Shown here: piece by piece, positions 9,588-19,583 of the stretch | Numbering within the stretch: the first letter of the stretch is position 1 | How the letters are laid out: the number at the start of each line of letters is the position of its first letter | Assembly: GCF_032362555.1 (NCBI RefSeq) | Contig: NC_083527.1 | Location: 5,332,001 to 5,396,000 of the forward strand | Source of the DNA: Amyelois transitella | Taxonomy: Eukaryota > Arthropoda > Insecta > Lepidoptera > Pyralidae | Direction: 5' to 3' | Length of the DNA stretch: 64,000 bases | The notes under the pieces: model-generated | Databases searched by the model: none | What the model saw: only the letters and a program-made list of their open reading frames with translations | Told to the model about the DNA's origin: nothing | Translations under genes and position numbers: made by a program

Positions 9588-12500
9588 ATGTCTGCTAACT
9601 ATCTTGTCAACGTGCCGAAGCTTACGGGGCGCGATAACTACAGTGAATGGTGTTTCGCGGCGGAGAATTTTTTAATTCTTGAAGGCATGAAACATTGTAT
9701 CAAGCCAGAATTAAATCAAGAAATTAAAACCGCAGATGACGAAAAAACCAGAGCGAAATTGATTATGACGATCGACCCGTCATTATACGTTCACGTGAAA
9801 AATGTTTCATCATCCAAAGAATTGTGGGAGAAGCTGAAACAATTATTCGATGACAGTGGATTTTCACGAAGGATAAGTCTACTAAGGAATTTGATTTCGA
9901 TTCGCCGAGAGAATTGCAGTTCAATGACGTCTTACGTGACGCAGATTATTGATACAGCACAGAAACTCAGCGGAACAGGTTTTGAAATCAACGATTTATG
10001 GACAGGATCATTGCTATTAGCGGGATTGCCTGATCGATTTTCCCCTATGATCATGGCAATAGAGCATTCCGGCATTCCTATAACGGCAGATTCCATCAAA
10101 ACAAAACTGTTGGATATGGATTTAGCAAGTCATGACGAGAGTGAAGTTAGCGGTGCATTCGCTATTCAGTCAAAAAAGAAAAACAACACAAATTTGTATA
10201 AGGCCAGAAAAAATAATGTTGGTAGCACTGATATGTCAAATGTCAAACAGATAAAATGCTATCGATGTAAACAAATCGGCCACTATAAAAATCAGTGTAA
10301 AAACGAAAATAACTCGTCAAATCAGAAAAATAAGGAGAGAATGCAATCAAATGCTTTTAGCGCAGTCTTTTTGAGTGGAAACTTCAACAAAGATGAATGG
10401 TATATCGACTCGGGCGCAAGTGTACACCTCACAGCCAATGAAAGTTGGGTTATGAATGCACAATATGAACAAAACAGAGAAATAATTGTTGCTAACAGTG
10501 AAAAGGTGTCAATATTGTGTTCTGGAGATGTGAAAATTACGACTACAACAGAAAATCATGATTACGACATTGAAGTACGCAACGTATTATGTGTGCCAAG
10601 TCTGACAACAAACTTGTTATCAGTAAGCCAATTAATAAAGAATGGTAACAATATCTCTTTCAACGAAAGTGGTTGCTCAGTTTACAACAAAAATAATAAT
10701 TTGGTCGCCACAGCAGCGTTAGTAAATGGTGTGTATAAGGTTAATCTGCTAAAACAAGTTAGTTTAGCAGCATCAGTTGTGTCAGGAGTAACATGGCATC
10801 GCAGATTAGGACACGTAAATAAAGATTATTTGAATCAGATGAAGAACGCCGTCCAAGGTATGTCACTTGATGAAAAAGTTGACATTAGCAAATCTTCCTG
10901 TTCAACATGCTGTGAAGGTAAACAATCTCGGTTACCATTCAAGAGCACTGGTCAGAGAAGCAGTAACATATTAGATATTGTCCATACGGATATATGTGGA
11001 CCTATGGAGAATATGTCTATAGGTGGCTCAAGATACTTCTTGTTGTTTGTTGACGATCATAGTCGGATGACATTTGTTTATTTTCTGAAACACAAGAATG
11101 AGGCTTTGAAGTATTTCAAGATTTTTAAAGCTCAAGTGGAAAATGAAACAAAGAGAACAATCAAAGTATTAAGAAGTGATAATGGCCTGGAGTTCTGCAG
11201 TAAAGAATTTGAAGATTACCTGAATAGTTTTGGCGTGAAACATCAGAAGACCAATCCATACACTCCTCAACAAAATGGATTATGTGAACGATTCAATCGT
11301 ACAATAGTAGAAAAAGCCAGATGTCTACTATTTGATGCCGTTTTAGGAAAAGAGTTCTGGGCTGAAGCCACGAATACTGCAGTGTATCTGCAGAATCGAA
11401 TTGTGGCAGCTGCATTAAATAATAGAACCCCATATGAGCTGTGGACTGGCTCTAAACCTGATATAAGTCATATAAGAATCTTTGGAAGCACTGTTATGGT
11501 CCATGTTGCAAAAGAAAAGAGGAAGAAATGGGACAAGAAGTCTTCGAAATGTATTCTCATTGGATATCCAGATAATATAAAGGGATACAGAGTATACAAT
11601 CCAGGAACAAAGACTGTAACAACCAGTAGAGACGTGATCATCATCGAGAAGGAATCAAATCCTGAGCATCTCATTGAAGTGCAAGTTCAGAATGTTGATT
11701 CAGTGGGGGATAGAGATAAGTCTGATGATCCCGAATTAAGAGCTAGCCAAAGTTCGCCTGAGCAACATAAGAGTATGTCAACATCCACTCAAAATGACTC
11801 TGAAAGTTTTTTAAACAGTTTGCAGTCTGATGATGAGACATATATTCCAAGCGACTATGAGGATGCAGACAGCACACTCGAAGAGGTTCAAGAGAATAGC
11901 AAACAATCGCGGTCTACAAGGACAAGGAAGGCACCAGAGAGATTTGGGTTCTCTAACCTGTGTGTTGACAGTGAGACATATGATGATGCGGCTGGCTTGT
12001 CAGTACATGATGCCTTGAATGGACCAGAGAGGGAGCAGTGGCAGTCGGCAATGCAGGAAGAGTTACAGTGTTTTAAAGACAATGATGTGTGGGAGTTAAG
12101 TGAAGCTCCAAAAGATGGTAGAATTGTAAAATGCAAGTGGGTGCTTCGTAAAAAATATGATATTGAGAATAAAGTTCGCTTTCGTGCACGATTAGTAGCT
12201 AAAGGTTTTTCGCAAATCGAAGGTGTGGACTTTACAGAAACTTTTTCTCCGGTAGTGAGACATACCACTTTGAGGTTACTTTTTGCATTGTCAGTAAAAC
12301 TAGGTTTAAGTACTACACATCTAGATGTAACAACTGCATTTTTGAATGGTACTCTTGAGGAAAGTATTTATATGCAAATACCTAAAGGTTTTTCTGAAAA
12401 ATGTAAGAATGGTCAGGTACTTAAATTAAAAAAGGCCATTTATGGATTAAAACAGTCCTCAAGAGCATGGAATAAGAAAGTAGATGAGTGTTTATTAAAC

Positions 12501-13523
12501 ATGAATTATACTCAATCAAAGATAGAACCATGTATGTATACAAAAATGCAAGATCAATTGAAAACTATTGTAACTTTATTTGTTGACGATTTCTTTATTT
12601 TTTCAAATGATATTTCTGAGACAAAAAATTTGAAGCAAATGTTAGCTAGTCAGTTTAAAATTAAAGACTTAGGAGAAATAAAAAAGTGTCTCGGAGTTAA
12701 TGTAAATGTTAATAAATCTGAGCAAACAGTGACCTTAAGTCAAAGAGATTATATTGATCAGCTGTTGCATAAGTTTAATATGAGTCAAAGCAAACCTGTC
12801 AGGACACCAATGGAGCTCAAGTTAAATTTATCTAAGAATGAACATTGTATAGATAATTTTCCATATCAGCAAATCATAGGAAGTTTAATGTATTTGGCTG
12901 TATTGACGAGACCTGATATTGTATTTGCAGTGGCCTTTTTAAGTCAATTTAATAACTGTTTTTCCAAAGAGCATTGTGCCTATGTAAAGCGATTATTGAG
13001 ATATTTAAAATATACTAGAAGTTATGGTCTGAAGTATTCAGCTGAAGGAAGCTCAATATTGGAAGGTTTTGTAGATTCTGATTGGGGTGGGAACGAAATT
13101 GATAGGAGATCATACACTGGAATTTGTTTTACTTTATCGGGCTGTGTTATATCATGGGAAACAAAAAAACAGAAAACTGTTGCGCTGTCTAGTAGTGAAG
13201 CAGAATATATGGCAATTACAGAAGCTTGCAAAGAAGCAGTTTACTTAAGAAATTTGTTATATGAAATTACACAAAAATATTATACTATTGATATTTTTAA
13301 TGACAACCAGAGTGCACAAAAGTTGACTGTTAATCCAGTTTTCCACAAAAGAACCAAACACATAGACATTAGATATCATTTTTGTAGAGAATGTGTAGCA
13401 AATAATATTGTGAATGTTAAGTATTTACCAACGGCTGAAATGCCTGCAGATTTGTTCACCAAAAGTTTATGTTCTGTTAAACATTATAAATTTTTAGATA
13501 AGTTAGGGGTACAAATTGTTTGA
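9588..13523 (+). CDS. Copia gag-pol polyprotein
   Basis: This is a single-frame polyprotein of 1311 residues from the ATG at 9588. An upstream in-frame ATG at 9510 would add 26 residues, but the later ATG in a 'aaaatgtctgct' context starts the Gag-like sequence directly. Domain order is that of Ty1/copia: Gag; CCHC zinc knuckle at residues 224-237; aspartic protease DSG at 274-276; integrase with an HHCC-type region from about 404 and catalytic D468, D531 and E567 (D,D35E spacing); reverse transcriptase with FVDD around D1000-D1001; and RNase H with DSDW near 1163 and SSSEAEYMA after it. Integrase preceding reverse transcriptase distinguishes it from Gypsy. The catalytic box has F rather than the usual Y before VDD. 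No stop or frameshift interrupts the frame. Confidence 0.95.
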   Translation: MSANYLVNVPKLTGRDNYSEWCFAAENFLILEGMKHCIKPELNQEIKTADDEKTRAKLIMTIDPSLYVHVKNVSSSKELWEKLKQLFDDSGFSRRISLLRNLISIRRENCSSMTSYVTQIIDTAQKLSGTGFEINDLWTGSLLLAGLPDRFSPMIMAIEHSGIPITADSIKTKLLDMDLASHDESEVSGAFAIQSKKKNNTNLYKARKNNVGSTDMSNVKQIKCYRCKQIGHYKNQCKNENNSSNQKNKERMQSNAFSAVFLSGNFNKDEWYIDSGASVHLTANESWVMNAQYEQNREIIVANSEKVSILCSGDVKITTTTENHDYDIEVRNVLCVPSLTTNLLSVSQLIKNGNNISFNESGCSVYNKNNNLVATAALVNGVYKVNLLKQVSLAASVVSGVTWHRRLGHVNKDYLNQMKNAVQGMSLDEKVDISKSSCSTCCEGKQSRLPFKSTGQRSSNILDIVHTDICGPMENMSIGGSRYFLLFVDDHSRMTFVYFLKHKNEALKYFKIFKAQVENETKRTIKVLRSDNGLEFCSKEFEDYLNSFGVKHQKTNPYTPQQNGLCERFNRTIVEKARCLLFDAVLGKEFWAEATNTAVYLQNRIVAAALNNRTPYELWTGSKPDISHIRIFGSTVMVHVAKEKRKKWDKKSSKCILIGYPDNIKGYRVYNPGTKTVTTSRDVIIIEKESNPEHLIEVQVQNVDSVGDRDKSDDPELRASQSSPEQHKSMSTSTQNDSESFLNSLQSDDETYIPSDYEDADSTLEEVQENSKQSRSTRTRKAPERFGFSNLCVDSETYDDAAGLSVHDALNGPEREQWQSAMQEELQCFKDNDVWELSEAPKDGRIVKCKWVLRKKYDIENKVRFRARLVAKGFSQIEGVDFTETFSPVVRHTTLRLLFALSVKLGLSTTHLDVTTAFLNGTLEESIYMQIPKGFSEKCKNGQVLKLKKAIYGLKQSSRAWNKKVDECLLNMNYTQSKIEPCMYTKMQDQLKTIVTLFVDDFFIFSNDISETKNLKQMLASQFKIKDLGEIKKCLGVNVNVNKSEQTVTLSQRDYIDQLLHKFNMSQSKPVRTPMELKLNLSKNEHCIDNFPYQQIIGSLMYLAVLTRPDIVFAVAFLSQFNNCFSKEHCAYVKRLLRYLKYTRSYGLKYSAEGSSILEGFVDSDWGGNEIDRRSYTGICFTLSGCVISWETKKQKTVALSSSEAEYMAITEACKEAVYLRNLLYEITQKYYTIDIFNDNQSAQKLTVNPVFHKRTKHIDIRYHFCRECVANNIVNVKYLPTAEMPADLFTKSLCSVKHYKFLDKLGVQIV

Positions 13524-13559
13524 ATTTTTATTTTGGTAAATTATTAGATATAGTGGTGG

Positions 13560-13679
13560 TGATGTAATGTCAATATCTAATAATTTAAATTGAGTGCTGC
13601 CATCTATGTATAACTTTGGTTTACAATAAAAAAAATTTAGTCGTTCTACTACCTTCAATAGAAACGTTGTTTTATTATA
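13560..13679 (+). repeat. 3' LTR of the Copia element
   Basis: 120 bp, matching the 5' LTR apart from a two-base shorter A-run. It is followed by the second copy of the target duplication (atagg, 13680-13684). The sequence that follows (about 13685-13720) is a short piece of another repeat, so Copia may have landed in older mobile DNA. Confidence 0.92.
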
Positions 13680-13969
13680 ATAGGGTCACAGAGGTCAGAC
13701 GGGAGCCTGTATAATAGACTAGGTGCCATTCAAATTAGTGATGGAATATGGCAGTAAAACAAGCAAATATAATTTAACTAAGTCAGGTTTCTAAATTTTG
13801 TACCATACATAACATAAGCAAGTACGTAGGTTCAGCTGTAGAAAAAACAACACCCACTTTGAGGGCAATATCAAAATATTAAATGTATTAGCTACCTATA
13901 TTTTATTATATAAATCAATAAGCGTGTATGTAGGCAGGTAACCTAAACAATCTTTTGAATATATATAAT

Positions 13970-14242
13970 TTGCCGTGTGGTTTCCAGCATCAATATAAAA
14001 AAGAACAGGTCCACTCTTTCTCCATTTTCTCCTTTCTCCACTGCCATCTCTTTCCCATGGATGTCGTAAAAGACGACAAAAGGATAAACTTATAAACTTG
14101 AGATTCTTCTTTTAGGTGATGGGTGAATTCTATTGTCAAGTCAAAAAGCTGAACATGGCCTATCAGTATTTTGAACTATACCGTCTACCCACAGGGGATA
14201 TAGACGTGATAATAATATTATATCACGTCTATATCCCCTGTG
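13970..14242 (+). repeat. Family B repeat ending in a foldback
   Basis: A plus-strand family B copy (about 13970-14210) has its tail folded back on itself. Positions 14190-14211 and 14221-14242 are perfect 22-bp inverted arms around a 9-bp AT spacer. The foldback replaces the usual (TATG)n end. Confidence 0.65.
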
Positions 14243-14277
14243 ATAATTTATTTATATAATTATATAGTCATAATGAG

Positions 14278-14420
14278 AAGAAAACTTTTTCTAATTGGTC
14301 TAAGTCTTGGATGTTTCTCCTTATTATAATAATATTAAGTATCATTAAGTATCTCATAACACAAGTTTCGAACTTACTTCGAGGCTAACTCAATCTGTGT
14401 AATTCATATTTATGAACAAT
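14278..14420 (+). repeat. 3' part of tRNA-derived SINE
   Basis: It matches the body of the SINE at 1295-1540 ('ctaattggtctaagtcttgg', 'gaggctaactcaatct') but lacks the A- and B-box head, so it is a 5'-truncated copy. Confidence 0.55.
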
Positions 14421-16480
14421 TAATTCGTAAAGGAAAATCTCCTTATTGAAAACATGTTGCTTTCAAAAACATATAATAAATTCAAATAAAATAAAAAATA
14501 TTTATAAATTGGGAAATAATTATTAACACTATTTCTTACATTAAAAGAATAATTAAATAAAATACTTACCTAACATGATATTAAAATCACAGGTAAAAAC
14601 TTCACTTTTACATACAATAATATAAAAATAGTATTAAAAAATTCAATGCAAAATTTCAACTCTTGCCCACTACACTTTCAATTTCAAATGTGCCTTATAA
14701 TGCCAAATTCAAAGCTTAAATTATCATGATAATGCCAACTGAGAATAAGTATTGCCGTTTCATAAAAATGGATTGTATAAATATGAATGTTACGAGCCAA
14801 ATTTGAATGTGGAAGCATGAGTGCATGTGCACCAAAAATGCACTCAAATGTAGGGTCAACCAAAATACAGACCTATTAATGTAACTGGTCAGAAATATTT
14901 TTTTTTTTTATCACAGATTTGACCATGAGTAATAATTAGTTATAGAGAACACTTTGAATTGAGTGGACTCTTAAACTTTTAAAACCAATGTTATTAAAGT
15001 CTATCATCCTGCATAATATAGTGTCAAAACATTATGAATAATTTATTCAACAAATTAGAAATAAATCTTTGCAATCATAAGAGCTCTGTGATAAGAATAT
15101 ATCTCTTTCAGATTAATGTAATTGCATTTCCAATATTGTTTTATTTCAGTTTAAGGGTTCAGATATAGTATGCAAGTAAAACTTTTATAAAATAATATAA
15201 CTCGGACTTAAGAATCAAATTAAAACTTTAAAATGTTCATCAAACCTTTACAAGGTGTAAAGTATAGCTTACATATTCACATTCCTGAATTTGATTAGCT
15301 TTCTGTCAAAAATCTATTTATTTATGTATGTAAATGTAAATGAAATAAACTTTTGACAAGAAAAAAAATGCGAGGAGGAAATCAAAGACCCAAATACATA
15401 AATAGACATTGAGATATTGTCACATTGTTTAATATGTTAATATTGGACGCAAATACAGGTGATTTTTTGGACAGATAGATACCTAGTCTTGTGTAATTAA
15501 CTACAACGATATTCCTAAGTACCGAAGACCATTGTTTGTACCAAATGGAACGATAAGTTTTATGTAACGCTAACCACCCGTTGATTTCATATTATGTTGT
15601 GATAAAAGACTATCGTACAAAGGATTTTCCTTTCGAAACGACATATTACGTTAGTTGCAGATGGTAAAAGCAGATTTAGTTAAAGCTACTTACAGAATGA
15701 TGATATTGTTATGATGAAGTGTGTCCTCGAATACATATATCACTTGTTTTATTTTGATAAATCTAATACTGATCACAATTAAGTTTTACACTATTGCATA
15801 TGCACTCGCGTTGTCGTATCGTAACAGGAATTATTCACATTCAATCTGATACGAAATCACTTGAAATGTATACTTGAAATTCATCACATCACAGAAATTA
15901 TACACTGACGTAAAATACGAATGACAAGAAAAGAGAGAAAATGAAAACACCTAATAATTTCTTTTTCAGGCAAGGCAAGTGCAAATCTTGCCAAATGCCA
16001 ATACAATGGAGTTTTTCATCCTAGTTGACAATTCATTCTTCCCTCTCTTCCTATTTAGTTGGGCGAACAGAAAGATACAGAGAAAAAGAAGACTTAGGAC
16101 GTAGGTATTTCATGGCAACGTTCTTGAGTAGACACAGTTTAGTATGTGTAAAGGTTTACCCTGTCCTCGCTTTTTAATTATTTTTTTACATGCGCTTTCG
16201 CGTCCGCTTTCTGAACTAATATCTAGTGTGTAGCCCATATATGATATGATTATCACAATCGTAAAAATATCGGTTTTCATTCGGTTGTGTTTTAATGAAA
16301 ATAAGTTTAGTATTTTTGCCGTACAATGTATGTATACACATTAATAGTTTTAATTTACTCGAAAACTTCCCTCCGTTAGGATTTAACTGCCACTGGGACA
16401 TATTTTTGGTCTGGATCTATGCAGTAGAAAAAAGCTCCTAGCGCAGCTCCAAGTTTTAGAAACAAAATATTGATTTTCTT
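14421..16480. other. AT-rich intergenic stretch, no gene seen
   Basis: I see no supported exon in either direction. A consensus splice donor on the minus strand near 14570 has no convincing coding sequence before it. The last few hundred bases before 16485 are probably the upstream region of the next gene. Confidence 0.5.
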
Positions 16481-16524
16481 TCAGAAGACAAAGTAACAAG
16501 TTTCGCAAACAATTTTTTATCAAA

Positions 16525-18035
16525 ATGCTGCGATTGCATGTTTTACTGAGTTGGTACGCAATTCTTACTATATATGGATTATGTAAAGGTGCATCTGATG
16601 CTCCAGTAGCATTTACTTATAAGGAATATCAATATAAAGATTCTCCAAAAAACGTGAGTAGCTATTACAACAATAGGCTATTTGACTGTAATAAAAATAT
16701 ACATTTCTTTTATGTCATCAGTCTTAATATTATTTTTTTGGAGCGATTTGTAATAACGCGAGATAAAAATATTGCATTATTTTAACAAAATCCGTCTCCG
16801 AAAATAAGGATTTTTTATGCAGCTGTCACGTGACTAAAAACGACCGTGATTAGCTTGTGACGTAATTTACGTATAAACAGACTGTGGATCGTACCGTTCC
16901 CTGGTGTTCGCTATTATTTTTCAAGATTTTATAAGTATTTTATCGCTCAGGATTGCCCAGATAACATAGGTATTCAATAATGAAAACCAATTTCGAGAAA
17001 GCTGACAGTCGAAACCTACCAAAAGTGGACGCAATAATGGTTAACGTTTTAATTGTTGTATTAGTGCATTGAGGCACTGTACCACATTTATAGGAACTAA
17101 TTTTAATAATTTTCACACATATGACGTGGCACGAGTTAAATTAAACAAGAGAAAATCAAAACTATTCGAAACACCAACAAGATCTGTATGATATTTATGC
17201 GAAATTTACGTCACTTCATACCATGGCCGCCATATTACTAATTTTGGCGCGTTTTGGCTGCATATTGCATTTTCTTTTTCGATTTTTTTATAAAATAGCT
17301 AAAATAAAGACAGAAAAGTGGTTTTTAGGGCTCCTTATAAACAAATAAATACCCTAAGATAGTTTATAGAACTTTGTCAAATAGCCTATTGTATTGTAAT
17401 GAACAAATAAGGTTAACAAAAATTCAAAATTAATTAAAAAACAAAGGACACTGTAGGTACCTAACTATTAATAACATGAGACTGTTAATGTTAGTACTTA
17501 CAAATATTACTTTATTATGTGTTTATTTTAGGCCATGATATTTCGCGAATTTGAAACAGCTTGTGAACAAACCAGTGCTTGCAGCAATCAAAATGGATTA
17601 CAGAGGCTACGCTGCATTCGTGAATGTATTTCACCTTCATGTTACAGAGAACTTTACCAAGATGATCCGGTATGTATAGTATCATACTGTAATTAATGTC
17701 TACTACGTTTATATATGGTGTTATTATCTGGAGTTATTATTCGTTTACAAAATTATTTATATGAACCCCAGGATAAGTACAACTGGAAACCACCAGGATG
17801 AGAGAACTTAATTGCATAATCTTTAAAAAAATATATTTTTGGAAAAAAAAATTTGAATACCTACTTTTAAAAAAAATAATGCAATAATGTTATTTTTTCT
17901 CTCTAACAGAATGTGTGGCAATATTTACCTAACATATATTCTTGTTTATTTCAGTTGGAAGAAGGTGAAATTGATGTAAGGCTTAATTCATTCAAAGGGT
18001 GTTTTATTCAAAGAAGTGGTCGGACTAGAAATTGA
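16525..18035 (+). CDS. Small secreted six-cysteine protein, DUF4787-like
   Basis: Three exons, 16525-16653, 17532-17669 and 17955-18035, all with GT-AG junctions in phase 0, encode 115 residues. The first ~22 residues form a hydrophobic signal peptide (MLRLHVLLSWYAILTIYGLC). The remainder has six cysteines (C54, C60, C71, C75, C80, C105) and the blocks RCIRECISPSCYRELY and LEEGEIDVRLNSFKGC. These recall the conserved domain of unknown function DUF4787, found in animals and plants; I recognise the motif but not a biochemical role. An acceptor at 16485 (ttctttcag) just upstream of the ATG suggests a separate 5' UTR exon. A polyadenylation signal follows at 18084-18089. Intron 1 holds a 717-bp transposon that begins only 19 bases after exon 1. 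Confidence 0.85.
16673..17389 (-). mobile_element. TIR transposon copy 1 (deleted THAP-type element)
   Basis: Terminal inverted repeats ATAGGCTATTTGAC and GTCAAATAGCCTAT bound 717 bp inside intron 1 of the DUF4787-like gene. The body is a shorter, opposite-orientation copy of the element at 38137-39033. It retains remnants of that copy's THAP start ('gtgcattgaggcactgt' on the plus strand is the complement of its Pro-Gln-Cys region). No clear target duplication beyond TA is visible, so the superfamily is unresolved (P-like or another THAP-bearing group). Confidence 0.75.
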
Positions 18036-18083
18036 TTTCACACAGGCATCGTTTCATCTGTAATACTTTGTGCAAATAAGATT

Positions 18084-18089
18084 AATAAA
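18084..18089 (+). terminator. Poly(A) signal, DUF4787-like gene
   Basis: AATAAA lies 49 bases after the stop codon. A compact 3' UTR of this size fits a small secreted-protein gene. Confidence 0.6.
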
Positions 18090-18564
18090 ATCAAACGTAA
18101 GGTTAAATTTATTATACGCACAGTAAGTATTTCATCATAAATATTACGAAATCCATTCCATAATCTACTTAAAAAAAAGTTGTTCTTCTAATTTCCAAGG
18201 TTCGTTGTTTTTATACTGTTAAAAATAATCTGTAATTTCACGTGTAATATATTGTAAATTAAGACATTCTACGATGTATTACAAACTTAACAAGATATTA
18301 TTCTATTTTTCAGATACTTTTTTCGATCAGTACTAAGGAGACAACATTTTTGAGTTACATCATTCGTCAAAAAATAGGTGCCTGGAAGTTAAATCATTAT
18401 TATTATTACGAATAAAATGTCAAGAGGTTTTTTTATAATCACAAGATTGGCGTACGAGAGTTACTGCTGATTTTACATTAACAGGCTTAAAACAGTAGCC
18501 TAGTGTTACTCCTGATAGTTAATTCCAAAGAAAATGAATCTTGATTCTTGCCTGTTTTTAATAC

Positions 18565-18730
18565 TACATATGTATATGTCACGTTTATATTCCTTGCGGG
18601 GTAAAAAGAGCCAACGGACTTGAAGAACTGAAGGAAGACTGATAGGCCACGATCAGCTGTTTGACTGAATGATACAATTGAGATTCAAATAGTCATAGGT
18701 TGCGAGCTCATCGCCTAAAAAAGAATCCCA
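18565..18730 (-). repeat. Family B repeat, reverse orientation
   Basis: It reads from 'tatgtcacgtttatattcc' to 'catcgcctaaaaaagaatcc', covering the 3' two-thirds of the family. The rest of 18090-19583 is AT-rich and has no recognisable gene; its last ~150 bp should contain the COX5B promoter, which has no obvious TATA box. Confidence 0.55.
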
Positions 18731-19583
18731 AATGATTTATGTACTAATAAATAAATGAGGTGTTTGATAGTTTGTAATCATATTGTTTGTTTGATTTTCA
18801 TGTTTGTTTTTAGTACATATATAAAATGTGCAAAAATTTACAGTACATTCTTATAGTAATATTATCAATTGTGATAACTTAAATTACGTTAACATTTAAA
18901 TAAAAATTATAAACAAATGATTGTTTAAAAATATTATTTTTCCTAAATTCAATAGATATTTCTACACAAACGTTGTGGAGGCCAGAAGGAATATCACTTC
19001 GTATAAAAACCTAATTTACATTCTATCATCGTAGTTGTTGGGTATCAAAAACATATGTACATGTTTAGTCGTAGATATGCAACAGGAATTAACTCCATGA
19101 GGATATAATTTGCGACCTGGTATGTCATTTTTCACTGAATAACTAGAAAATATTATATCAAATTAAAGAATTTAAAAGCGATATGTAAGATATATACGTA
19201 CCTACCTACGTAGATATTTATTCCATTTATTAAAGTTAATTTTACTTTTAAGATTCAAGGTATATTTAATGACGTCAACATAACATAAGTATGATTTTAT
19301 ATCTACTAAGTACTTCTGGACATTTGCTACAAAGACATCTGAAAGACTACACAGAAATAGTCTATTGAATGTGGCAACATATTCTAAGAATGAATGGACT
19401 ATGGTCACAGATATAACCTATGGTAGCCCCACCGTTATCGATTTTTGTGGACTCTGTAAAAACCGTTAATAACCGATTCCCATGTACGGTAAATAACGGA
19501 TTTTACATCACTAGTTCTTACAAGATTTCGTTCGATTTTGTACACTTGCTATCGTGAGAAACGGTCTAGTGTAAAATTAAATA

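Larger units (their letters stand above)
9318..13679 (+). mobile_element. Complete Ty1/copia LTR retrotransposon
   Basis: The element has 122-bp and 120-bp LTRs that differ, as far as I can read, only in the length of one A-run (10 versus 8). A perfect 5-bp target duplication, atagg, flanks it (9313-9317 and 13680-13684). The LTRs begin TG. The sequence directly after the 5' LTR, 'ggttatggccc', resembles the primer-binding site used by Drosophila copia, which primes from an internal fragment of initiator tRNA-Met. A short purine-rich tract (agtggtgg) precedes the 3' LTR. With an uninterrupted 1311-codon polyprotein, this is a very recent and potentially autonomous insertion. Confidence 0.93.

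Noticed and set aside
14500-14720. Possible minus-strand signal-peptide exon before a consensus donor (gtaagt) near 14570
   Set aside because: No in-frame ATG precedes the hydrophobic stretch, a TAG lies at the exon end, and no following exon was found to the left.
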